This document shows positions 1 through 5,640 of a stretch of 8,610 nucleotides of DNA, piece by piece. Each line of letters begins with the position of its first letter. Within the stretch, counting starts at the first letter, position 1. The notes under the pieces were generated by a model, which was not told the DNA's origin, ran no database searches, and saw nothing but the letters and a program-made list of their open reading frames with translations. Origin of the DNA: an uncultured Bacilli bacterium (GTDB taxonomy: Bacteria; Bacillota_I; Bacilli_A; RF39; UBA660); assembly GCA_947598455.1 (NCBI GenBank), contig CANQFI010000075.1:1-8610 (forward strand). The letters run 5' to 3'. Position numbers and translations under genes: made by a program.

Positions 1-1693
1 ATTCTGAAGAAGCCATAAGTTCTTCATGAGTACCAAAACTTAATACCTTACCATCATCGATAACATAAATTAAATCAGCATCCATAATAGTAGAGAGTCT
101 ATGAGCAACTATTATAATTGTATGTGTTTTAACTAAATCATCAATTGTCTTTTTAATATATTCTTGCGATTCATTATCTAAGGCTGAAGTAGCTTCATCA
201 AACAAGATAACTTTTGTATCTTTAAGTAATGTTCTAGCAATCGCTATTCTTTGTTTTTGACCACCCGATAGATTAACACCACCTTCACCTATTATTGTTT
301 CATATCCATTAGGTAAAGACATAATATAATCATCTATATAAGCTTTCTTACAAACTTTCCTTATTTCTTCTAAAGTAACATCTTCTTTAACTACTTTAAA
401 ATTATCAAAAATAGTTGAATTAAATAAATAAGGACTTTGTCTAATAACTGATATATTATTTCTTAAAGAATCTTCACTTAATTTTTTAATATCTTCCCCA
501 TTAACTAATATTTTACCTTTTGTAGCATCAAAATATCTTAGTAGTAAATTAAATAATGTTGATTTGCCTTGTCCAGACTTTCCAACAATCGCAATTTTTT
601 TATTAGGTTCTAATTTCATATCTAAACCCTTTAAAATAAATTCTTCTTCATCTCGATATTTAAAACTTACCTTTTTAAACTCTATATTTATCTTTTTATC
701 ATTTATCTTCTTTTGTCCAAACTTTTCATCTTCATATAATCTATTATTTAATATTTCATCAATTCTTTTTAAAGAAACTGTAACTTTATTATAAGATATT
801 CCAAATTCTGATAATGATTCTACTACATCATCTATACGCCATATATATTTTTCAATTAAGACAAATGATGCTATGGTAATCATTCCCTTAAATACTGAAA
901 TACCTAAAGTAAGCAATATCACAAATTGAATAACAAAATAACATAAATTATTTAAAGCATAATAGATTGTTTCATCAACGCCTATTTTTCTTTGCTTTTT
1001 AAATAAACTTTCAATATTAACATATATTCTTCTATTAATATTGCCTTTAATACCTAAAGCTTTTATTTCTCTTATTCCTGTAATATTTTGTGTCGCAACT
1101 TTAATAAATTCATCAGAATCTTTCTTAATTGCTTCTTGAACCTTTTTAATCTTTGGATAATATATGTTAGATAAAATAAACATTACTAAACATAAAACAA
1201 GTAATTCTAAACCAACATATATCGACACTGTAAAAGATATTCCTACAATAATTAACGCAATTATCAATCGACAAGTTAGTTTAATTAATTTATTTAATAA
1301 TTCTAATATACGATCAGGATCAGTATACATACGATTTATAAATTCTCCTACACCTATTTCTTCAAAAGCAATAGCTGGCATATCAGAGACTTTAACATAT
1401 AAATCTTTACTAACATTTTCCATAAATTTCTTTTCTAAATAATTATAAATTAAGTCTGCAGGTATTTGAATAATAACCCACATTAAGATAATTAATCCAC
1501 TCCAACACATTAAATATTTAACAAAGTCATAATTATTACCTGTTGCTAATGCTTGAAAAGCATTCGCCCATATAAAAGCATTAATAAGTGGTTCAAAGTA
1601 TTGGGCTGTCGTTAATATAATATAAAGAAATAATTTGAGTTTGTCATTTTTAAAATATCGAAATAATATTTTAAAATACTTTAAACTTTTCAC
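1..1693 (-). CDS. ABC exporter subunit, fused membrane and ATPase domains (3' end cut by window edge)
   Basis: This is a type IV ABC exporter half-transporter of the multidrug/lipid/peptide export class; it would work in the cytoplasmic membrane as a homo- or heterodimer. 564 residues are visible. Residues about 20-300 are hydrophobic, with about six membrane helices (near 21-45, 59-83, 140-160, 161-180, 245-266, 268-285) and the coupling-type motif GIREIKALG at 206-214. The ATPase domain starts near 338: A-loop Tyr346, Walker A GKSGQGKS at 371-378, Q-loop Gln419, signature LSGGQ at 475-479, Walker B ending in Asp499-Glu500, and H-loop His531. All catalytic residues are intact, so this half should hydrolyse ATP. 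The reading frame runs off the left edge after the THEELM region, so only about 20 residues are missing. The start is GTG at 1693, chosen because GGAGGAG ends 5 bases upstream and no in-frame Met occurs until residue 62. A partner subunit could follow beyond the edge. The substrate cannot be read from the sequence. Confidence 0.95.
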   Translation of the reverse strand, partial: MKSLKYFKILFRYFKNDKLKLFLYIILTTAQYFEPLINAFIWANAFQALATGNNYDFVKYLMCWSGLIILMWVIIQIPADLIYNYLEKKFMENVSKDLYVKVSDMPAIAFEEIGVGEFINRMYTDPDRILELLNKLIKLTCRLIIALIIVGISFTVSIYVGLELLVLCLVMFILSNIYYPKIKKVQEAIKKDSDEFIKVATQNITGIREIKALGIKGNINRRIYVNIESLFKKQRKIGVDETIYYALNNLCYFVIQFVILLTLGISVFKGMITIASFVLIEKYIWRIDDVVESLSEFGISYNKVTVSLKRIDEILNNRLYEDEKFGQKKINDKKINIEFKKVSFKYRDEEEFILKGLDMKLEPNKKIAIVGKSGQGKSTLFNLLLRYFDATKGKILVNGEDIKKLSEDSLRNNISVIRQSPYLFNSTIFDNFKVVKEDVTLEEIRKVCKKAYIDDYIMSLPNGYETIIGEGGVNLSGGQKQRIAIARTLLKDTKVILFDEATSALDNESQEYIKKTIDDLVKTHTIIIVAHRLSTIMDADLIYVIDDGKVLSFGTHEELMASSE

Positions 1694-1708
1694 AATTTCT
1701 CCTCCATT

Positions 1709-1736
1709 AAAAAATAACTATTTAGTAATAGTTATT
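1709..1736 (-). terminator. AT-rich perfect inverted repeat with U tract before the ABC gene; candidate attenuator or operator
   Basis: Arms at 1713-1722 and 1727-1736 are perfect 10-base complements (AATAACTATT) around a 4-base loop. On the minus strand the second arm runs directly into six T (1709-1714), giving an intrinsic-terminator shape just before the GGAGGA of the exporter gene. There is only one G-C pair, so as an RNA hairpin it is weak. It lies between the stop codon of the 26-codon ORF and the exporter start, which is where an attenuator would sit. As DNA the same palindrome could be a repressor operator, because it overlaps the -10 of a possible second promoter. Confidence 0.5.
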
Positions 1737-1762
1737 ATAAAAGTACTTTCTTTAAATCTAAA
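1734..1762 (-). promoter_or_regulatory. Possible second promoter for the ABC exporter gene
   Basis: On the minus strand a perfect TATAAT (1734-1739) lies 17 bases downstream of TTTAGA (1757-1762), which matches the -35 consensus at four of six positions. Transcription would start near 1727, inside the perfect palindrome. The -35 overlaps the end of the 26-codon ORF. In such AT-rich DNA a TATAAT by chance is not rare, so this is a candidate only. Confidence 0.35.
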
Positions 1763-1838
1763 ATTCGTGAGAAAATGCTCTTACAAATCTATTACCCATT
1801 CTAATTATTAAATTTTTTCTTTGAATTTTACTGCTCAT
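1758..1838 (-). CDS. 26-aa leader peptide or small basic peptide upstream of the ABC exporter
   Basis: The ORF reads ATG to TAG and encodes a 26-residue basic peptide beginning MSSKIQRKNL and ending FVRAFSHEF, with two Lys and four Arg spread over residues 4-20. Its ribosome binding site is very good: AGGAG at 1846-1850, 7 bases before the ATG. It lies directly downstream of a near-consensus promoter and ends 64 bases before the exporter GTG. No signal peptide or double-glycine leader is visible. The simplest reading, by analogy with bmrB upstream of the B. subtilis exporter genes bmrCD, is a regulatory leader peptide. A secreted or modified peptide exported by the adjacent transporter is the alternative. 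I do not recognise the peptide sequence. Translation is supported only by the ribosome binding site and position. Confidence 0.55.
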   Translation of the reverse strand: MSSKIQRKNLIIRMGNRFVRAFSHEF

Positions 1839-1871
1839 TTTCCCACTCCTCTCTCTTTAAAATTCACCATT

Positions 1872-1900
1872 AATATAACACTATCCAAAAAAGATGTCAA
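1872..1900 (-). promoter_or_regulatory. Strong sigma-A type promoter for the leader ORF and ABC exporter
   Basis: On the minus strand a perfect TTGACA (1895-1900) is separated by exactly 17 bases from TATATT (1872-1877), which is one mismatch from TATAAT. Transcription would begin near 1865, giving a 5' leader of about 27 bases before the 26-codon ORF. The -35 box is located within the second arm of the terminator of the upstream zinc-ribbon gene. Confidence 0.8.
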
Positions 1901-1921
1901 CTTTATTTGGTTGACATCTTT
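1887..1921 (-). terminator. Rho-independent terminator of the zinc-ribbon membrane protein gene
   Basis: The arms 1890-1901 and 1910-1921 form a perfect 12-base stem with an 8-base loop. On the minus strand the stem is followed by, and merges with, a run of six T (1887-1892). The stop codon of the zinc-ribbon gene (1920-1922) overlaps the outer end of the stem, so termination would occur immediately after the coding region. Confidence 0.85.
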
Positions 1922-3200
1922 AATTATTAACTTTATTCGTATAATCAGCTACTTTAGCTCTATAATCTTGTAATAATTTATTATATTCTGTATTTTTGCT
2001 TAATTCTAAATTATTATATATTCGATTATAATCAATTATAACTTGCTCTATTTGACTATACATTCTTAAAATATCACTATCACTTAAATCACTAATATCT
2101 TGTTCTATTTTAGATATATCAGCTTTTAATAATCCTATTACATTACTATTAATTCGATCTATATATATTCTTGTCTTAGTATAAATTATACTACCACTAT
2201 TTATTTCATTTAAAGCATAGTAAGCTTTATTGTAATCTTTTTCATTATATAAATCTATTGCTTCATAAAATATTCTTGAATCATTATAATTATCATCTAT
2301 CTCACGAATATATTCTTCATAATCACCACTATTTAAAGCTCTAATATAATTATTACCATCTCTAACAACAGCATATTCAAATAATCCCCTAAATAAGTCT
2401 TTATATTTAGTAGTTTCTGTATTGAAATCTGCTTGTGATTCATATTCAGTCTCAAAATAATTATTTAGCCAACTATCAGCTTTTTCTTTAACTCTATCTT
2501 GTATTTCTTCTAAATTTTCCTCTTTATCACCATACTTTTCTAATATTTCTCTAATATCATTAGTATCTTGTGTATCAAAATATGTTTGTAAAGATTTGTC
2601 TACTTTTTCAATATAATTATCATTACTATTATCTGTTTTAGGTTTTATTAAAGCCTTAATAGATAATATAGCTATAACTAATATTATTAAAGATAATACT
2701 AAAGTCATAATTAATAATTTAGATCTATTTTTAACACTTTCTTTAGAATCTAAACTAAGTTGTTCTTCCTCATTTTCTAAAGGATTTTCTATTTTGTCTT
2801 TAATTTCTAAAGAAGATGTATTATTTATATTTAGTGGAACTTGTTCTTTTATCTCATTTTGTTCTTTTGCTTCTTCATTAACTGTTTCAATTTGTTTATT
2901 TATTTCATCAACTAAAGAAAATTCTTCTTTGTCTTCAATAGGTCTAATTGTTCTAGTTTTTTCTAAAGAAACATCACTAGTATCAAATTTTTGTGCCAAA
3001 GAATTTAACATTTCGTTATCTTTTTCGATAAATTCTTCACTTTTACTTTCTGATTTTAATAATGGAAGATCAAATAAATTTTCTTTATTTTCTTCATTTT
3101 CTTTAGATTTAGTAACTTTTGAATTACCAATACTACTACCACAAAATGGACAAATAGTATTATTTTCATTCACTTCCATACCACACTTTAGACATTTCAT
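1920..3200 (-). CDS. Membrane-anchored zinc-ribbon protein (TcaA/YvbJ-like architecture)
   Basis: The 426-aa protein starts with a zinc ribbon: Cys3-x2-Cys6 and Cys17-x2-Cys20, the second in the typical CPFCGS context. Residues about 28-155 are a low-complexity acidic linker rich in Glu, Lys, Asn and Ser, probably disordered. A single strong membrane helix lies at about 161-183, preceded by basic residues, which predicts the zinc ribbon inside and the C-terminal half outside. Residues about 195-426 are charged, Tyr-rich and helical, with a TPR-like stretch near YNEKDYNKAYYALNEI. This order (ribbon, linker, one helix, external domain) is that of Firmicute proteins such as TcaA and YvbJ, linked to cell-envelope stress; the likeness is in architecture, not demonstrated sequence homology. 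No catalytic motif is visible. The start at 3200 puts the ribbon at the extreme N-terminus; a weak AAGGG lies 9 bases upstream. Confidence 0.85.
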   Translation of the reverse strand: MKCLKCGMEVNENNTICPFCGSSIGNSKVTKSKENEENKENLFDLPLLKSESKSEEFIEKDNEMLNSLAQKFDTSDVSLEKTRTIRPIEDKEEFSLVDEINKQIETVNEEAKEQNEIKEQVPLNINNTSSLEIKDKIENPLENEEEQLSLDSKESVKNRSKLLIMTLVLSLIILVIAILSIKALIKPKTDNSNDNYIEKVDKSLQTYFDTQDTNDIREILEKYGDKEENLEEIQDRVKEKADSWLNNYFETEYESQADFNTETTKYKDLFRGLFEYAVVRDGNNYIRALNSGDYEEYIREIDDNYNDSRIFYEAIDLYNEKDYNKAYYALNEINSGSIIYTKTRIYIDRINSNVIGLLKADISKIEQDISDLSDSDILRMYSQIEQVIIDYNRIYNNLELSKNTEYNKLLQDYRAKVADYTNKVNN

Positions 3201-3214
3201 CTAACCACGCCCTT

Positions 3215-3243
3215 ATTATATTTAATATCATATCATAAAATTA
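3215..3243 (-). promoter_or_regulatory. Weak candidate promoter of the zinc-ribbon gene
   Basis: On the minus strand a perfect TATAAT lies at 3215-3220, with only a poor -35 (TAATTT at 3238-3243, 17-base spacer). If used, the transcript would begin about 8 bases before the ATG and would exclude the AAGGG ribosome-binding candidate. A TATGAT at 3232-3237 is the alternative -10 and would leave a normal leader. The sequence does not decide between them. Confidence 0.3.
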
Positions 3244-3273
3244 AAATAAAGTTTATATATTTTATTAATTTTT

Positions 3274-3303
3274 TTAACTTTATTTACTTTTTAGTGTTAT
3301 AAT
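3274..3303 (+). promoter_or_regulatory. pyrG promoter with extended -10
   Basis: A perfect TATAAT at 3298-3303 is preceded by TG one base upstream (3295-3296), giving the extended -10 form. A four-of-six -35 match, TTAACT at 3274-3279, lies 18 bases upstream. Transcription should begin near 3310, which leaves a leader of about 60 bases before the pyrG ATG. Confidence 0.7.
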
Positions 3304-3307
3304 TTAA

Positions 3308-3346
3308 GAGAGCCTACAGACGTTCTCAATGAATAGTCTTTTTTTT
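3308..3346 (+). promoter_or_regulatory. pyrG leader: terminator-like hairpin and competing hairpin, candidate attenuator
   Basis: A hairpin is formed by AGAC (3318-3321) with GTCT (3336-3339) and TTC (3323-3325) with GAA (3331-3333), with loop 3326-3330. It is followed by a run of eight T (3339-3346), as in an intrinsic terminator. An upstream segment GAGAGC (3308-3313) can instead pair with GTTCTC (3322-3327), which would break the first hairpin. Attenuation of pyrG by CTP level is established in B. subtilis, where it uses extra G residues added at a GGG start. No GGG start is seen here, so the mechanism would differ. Both stems are short, and part of the upstream arm may precede the transcription start. 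Confidence 0.4.
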
Positions 3347-3369
3347 ATTTGGTAAGGAGGTAGTAAAAA

Positions 3370-4980
3370 ATGGCTAAGTATGTATTCGTAACAGGTGGCG
3401 TTGTTTCTGGCCTTGGTAAAGGTATAACAGCATCATCTATTGCTTTATTATTAAAAAGTCGTGGATATAAAGTATTCATGCAAAAATTTGATCCATATAT
3501 TAATGTTGACCCAGGAACAATGTCACCTTATCAACATGGTGAAGTTTTCGTAACAGCTGATGGATCAGAAACTGATTTAGATTTAGGTCACTATGAACGC
3601 TATATCGATGAAGAACTTAACTACACATCAAATATGACAATGGGTAAAGTTTTTGCATCTGTTATTGAAAAAGAGCGTCGTGGTGACTTTTTAGGTGGAA
3701 CAGTTCAAATTGTTCCGCATGTAACTAATGAGATTAAAGCTCGTATTTATGAAGCTGCTCATACTTCTAACGCTGATATTATCATTACTGAAATTGGTGG
3801 TACGATTGGTGATATTGAATCTCAATCATTTTTAGAAGCTCTAAGGCAAATGCGTTTAGAAGAAGGTATTGAAAATACTTTATTCGTTCATACTACTTTA
3901 GTTCCTGAAATTTATGGTAGTGGTGAACTTAAGACTAAACCTACACAGCATTCTGTTATCGAAATGCGTGGTTTAGGTTTACAACCTGATATTATCGTCT
4001 GTCGTACTCCTATTATGTTAGACGACGATTTAAAGAAAAAAATATCAATGTTCTGTAGTATTCCCCCATCCAATGTTATTTCCTCTCCTGACGTAACTAA
4101 TATCTATCGCATTCCTCTTGTTTATCATGAACAAAGTATAGATGAAATTATTTTAAAGCATTTTAAATTAGAAGTTGGTAACATTAATATCAAGGACTGG
4201 GAAAAACTAGTCAAAACAACAGACCATTTAAAAGATGAAATCGAAATAGCTTTAGTTGGTAAATATGTTGAACTACATGATGCTTATATTTCCGTTGTTG
4301 AATCTTTAAAACATGCTGGATACCCTATTGGGGTTAAAGTTAAAATTAATTGGATTGATAGCGAATCATTAGAAGATTCAAATTGTGATTTAAGTAAAGT
4401 CTTTAAAAATGCTAAAGGTATTATTGTTCCTGGTGGCTTTGGTTCTCGTGGTATTGAAGGTATGATTAAAGCAGCTGAGTATGCTCGTACTAATAATGTT
4501 CCATACTTAGGATTATGTTTAGGTATGCAAGTAGCTACTATTGAATTTGCCCGTAATGTTTGCCATCTAGAAGATGCCAACTCAACTGAATTTGATCCAT
4601 TATGTAAAAACCCTATTATTGATTTAATGGCTGATCAAAAACAAGTTATTAATATGGGTGGCACCCTTCGATTAGGTAATTATGAATGTGCTATTAAAAA
4701 AGACACTCTTGCTTATAACGATTACAAAACAGATATGATCTTAGAAAGACATCGTCATCGTTATGAATTTAATAATAAATATCGTGAATTATTAGAAGAA
4801 AATGGTCTAGTCTTCTCCGGTATCAATCCCAAAGCTAATTTAGTAGAAATAATTGAGTTACCTTCTCATATTCACTATATAGCTTGTCAATTCCATCCTG
4901 AATTTAAATCACGTCCTAATCGTCCACATCCATTATTTAAAACATTTATTGAAGTAGCTGCTAACAAAAAGAAGAAATAA
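3370..4980 (+). CDS. pyrG: CTP synthase (glutamine-hydrolysing)
   Basis: CTP synthase converts UTP to CTP using ATP and glutamine, the last step of de novo pyrimidine nucleotide synthesis, in the cytoplasm. The 536-aa length fits the family. The N-terminal synthetase domain has the P-loop GGVVSGLGKG at 9-18 with Lys18, the DLDLGHYERY segment at 69-78 with metal-binding Asp71, and EIGGTIGDIE at 141-150 with Glu141. The C-terminal class I glutamine amidotransferase domain has the oxyanion region PGGFGSRG, nucleophile Cys383 in GLCLGMQ, and His509 and Glu511 in QFHPEF. All catalytic residues are present. AAGGAGG lies 9 bases before the ATG, a strong ribosome binding site. The gene uses many CGT arginine codons where its neighbours mostly use AGA, as expected for a highly expressed gene. 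It is the only recognisable housekeeping gene here and appears to be transcribed alone from its own promoter. Confidence 0.99.
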   Translation: MAKYVFVTGGVVSGLGKGITASSIALLLKSRGYKVFMQKFDPYINVDPGTMSPYQHGEVFVTADGSETDLDLGHYERYIDEELNYTSNMTMGKVFASVIEKERRGDFLGGTVQIVPHVTNEIKARIYEAAHTSNADIIITEIGGTIGDIESQSFLEALRQMRLEEGIENTLFVHTTLVPEIYGSGELKTKPTQHSVIEMRGLGLQPDIIVCRTPIMLDDDLKKKISMFCSIPPSNVISSPDVTNIYRIPLVYHEQSIDEIILKHFKLEVGNINIKDWEKLVKTTDHLKDEIEIALVGKYVELHDAYISVVESLKHAGYPIGVKVKINWIDSESLEDSNCDLSKVFKNAKGIIVPGGFGSRGIEGMIKAAEYARTNNVPYLGLCLGMQVATIEFARNVCHLEDANSTEFDPLCKNPIIDLMADQKQVINMGGTLRLGNYECAIKKDTLAYNDYKTDMILERHRHRYEFNNKYRELLEENGLVFSGINPKANLVEIIELPSHIHYIACQFHPEFKSRPNRPHPLFKTFIEVAANKKKK

Positions 4981-5000
4981 TCAAATATTTCTTCTTTTTT
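4966..5000 (+). terminator. pyrG terminator overlapping the end of the coding region
   Basis: The 14-base arms 4966-4979 and 4986-4999 are perfect complements with a 6-base loop that includes the last base of the stop codon. The left arm is the lysine-codon tract that encodes the C-terminal tail of PyrG. The right arm ends in six T, so the U tract is partly inside the stem. The stem is mostly A-T, so some read-through into the next gene is possible. Confidence 0.75.
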
Positions 5001-5050
5001 AAAACATAAATAATCAAATTATGGAAATACTAAAAGTAATGAGGTCTATT

Positions 5051-5632
5051 ATGAAAAAATACTTATTACTTCTTTTTTATTTGTTCTTAGCTTCCTTAAA
5101 TTTAAACCTACTTTTAAAACCCCTTAACTTAGTAACCGGAGGTACTCAAGGTATTGCTTTAATTCTTAGTTACTTAACTCATCTAAGTCCTTCTTTATTA
5201 ATATTAATTATTAATATCATTGCCATTATTATTAGTTTCTCTTTTCTAACAAAAGAACATACTAAAAGTGCTTTAATATCTACTTTTATCTACCCTCTTT
5301 TTATTAAATTAACTAGTTATATTACTTTAAATATATATAATAATTACTTTTTTATAGTCTTAGCTGGTCTTATATTTGGTCTTACTTGTGGTATGATTTA
5401 TAAACTAGGTTTTTCATCAGGTGGCATAACTATTATTACTTTATTAATTAATAAATACTTTCATCTTAAAATATCCATTATTAACTTTATAATAAATTTT
5501 ATTATTATAGCTATCGGATATTTCTTATTTGATCTTAATAAGTCTTTAGCTTCTTTACTAATAATTATAATTGGTAGTCTTGTTATCAATTTAATTTTAG
5601 GTAAGAAAAAAGACTACTATAAAGTAGTCTAA
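5051..5632 (+). CDS. Short YitT-family (DUF161-like) multi-pass membrane protein
   Basis: The 193-aa protein is almost entirely hydrophobic, with about six membrane segments. Two glycine-rich repeats stand out: LVTGGTQGIALIL at 27-39 and GFSSGGITII at 120-129. This internal duplication of a GG-containing motif preceding a helix is typical of YitT-type proteins, whose transport or signalling role is not established. Many family members are near 280 aa and end in a cytoplasmic DUF2179 domain; here the protein stops after the membrane part with only a short charged tail (KKKDYYKVV). The start at 5051 is preferred over the in-frame ATG at 5021 because GAGG lies 6 bases upstream of the former, whereas the latter has no ribosome binding site. 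No clear promoter is visible after the pyrG terminator, so read-through from pyrG may express it. It converges on the metallopeptidase gene with overlapping stop codons. Confidence 0.75.
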   Translation: MKKYLLLLFYLFLASLNLNLLLKPLNLVTGGTQGIALILSYLTHLSPSLLILIINIIAIIISFSFLTKEHTKSALISTFIYPLFIKLTSYITLNIYNNYFFIVLAGLIFGLTCGMIYKLGFSSGGITIITLLINKYFHLKISIINFIINFIIIAIGYFLFDLNKSLASLLIIIIGSLVINLILGKKKDYYKVV

Positions 5633-5640
5633 TTATTTTT
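5606..5640. terminator. Shared terminator palindrome between the convergent YitT-like and M26 genes
   Basis: The 8-base arms AGACTACT (5611-5618) and AGTAGTCT (5623-5630) are perfect complements around ATAA. On the minus strand the stem runs into six T (5606-5611), a good terminator for the metallopeptidase gene. On the plus strand it is followed by AATTATTTTT, a weaker U tract for the YitT-like gene. The palindrome lies within the last codons of the plus-strand gene, and the two stop codons (5630-5632 plus, 5629-5631 minus) overlap at its edge. Confidence 0.8.

Noticed and set aside
564..1442. Plus-strand ORFs of 76 and 92 codons inside the ABC gene
   Set aside because: They are antisense to conserved coding sequence (including Walker A), lack ribosome binding sites and have composition typical of shadow frames.
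1690..1707. Five-codon ORF (MEEKL) whose TGA overlaps the GTG of the ABC gene
   Set aside because: It is made of the ribosome binding site itself, has no binding site of its own and is most simply coincidental.
1911..1940. Plus-strand TTGACA at 1911 as a -35 box
   Set aside because: It is the mirror of the minus-strand -35 created by the terminator palindrome; no acceptable -10 lies 16-18 bases downstream.
2794..3204. Plus-strand ORF of 136 codons opposite the zinc-ribbon gene
   Set aside because: It is antisense to the zinc ribbon and acidic linker; its Ser/Phe-rich composition is the complement of Glu/Lys codons.
4284..4580. Minus-strand ORF of 98 codons inside pyrG
   Set aside because: It is antisense to the conserved amidotransferase domain, with no ribosome binding site or family resemblance.
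5021..5050. Start of the YitT-like protein at 5021
   Set aside because: No ribosome binding site precedes this ATG; the in-frame ATG at 5051 has GAGG at proper spacing and starts with a normal MKK membrane-protein N-terminus.
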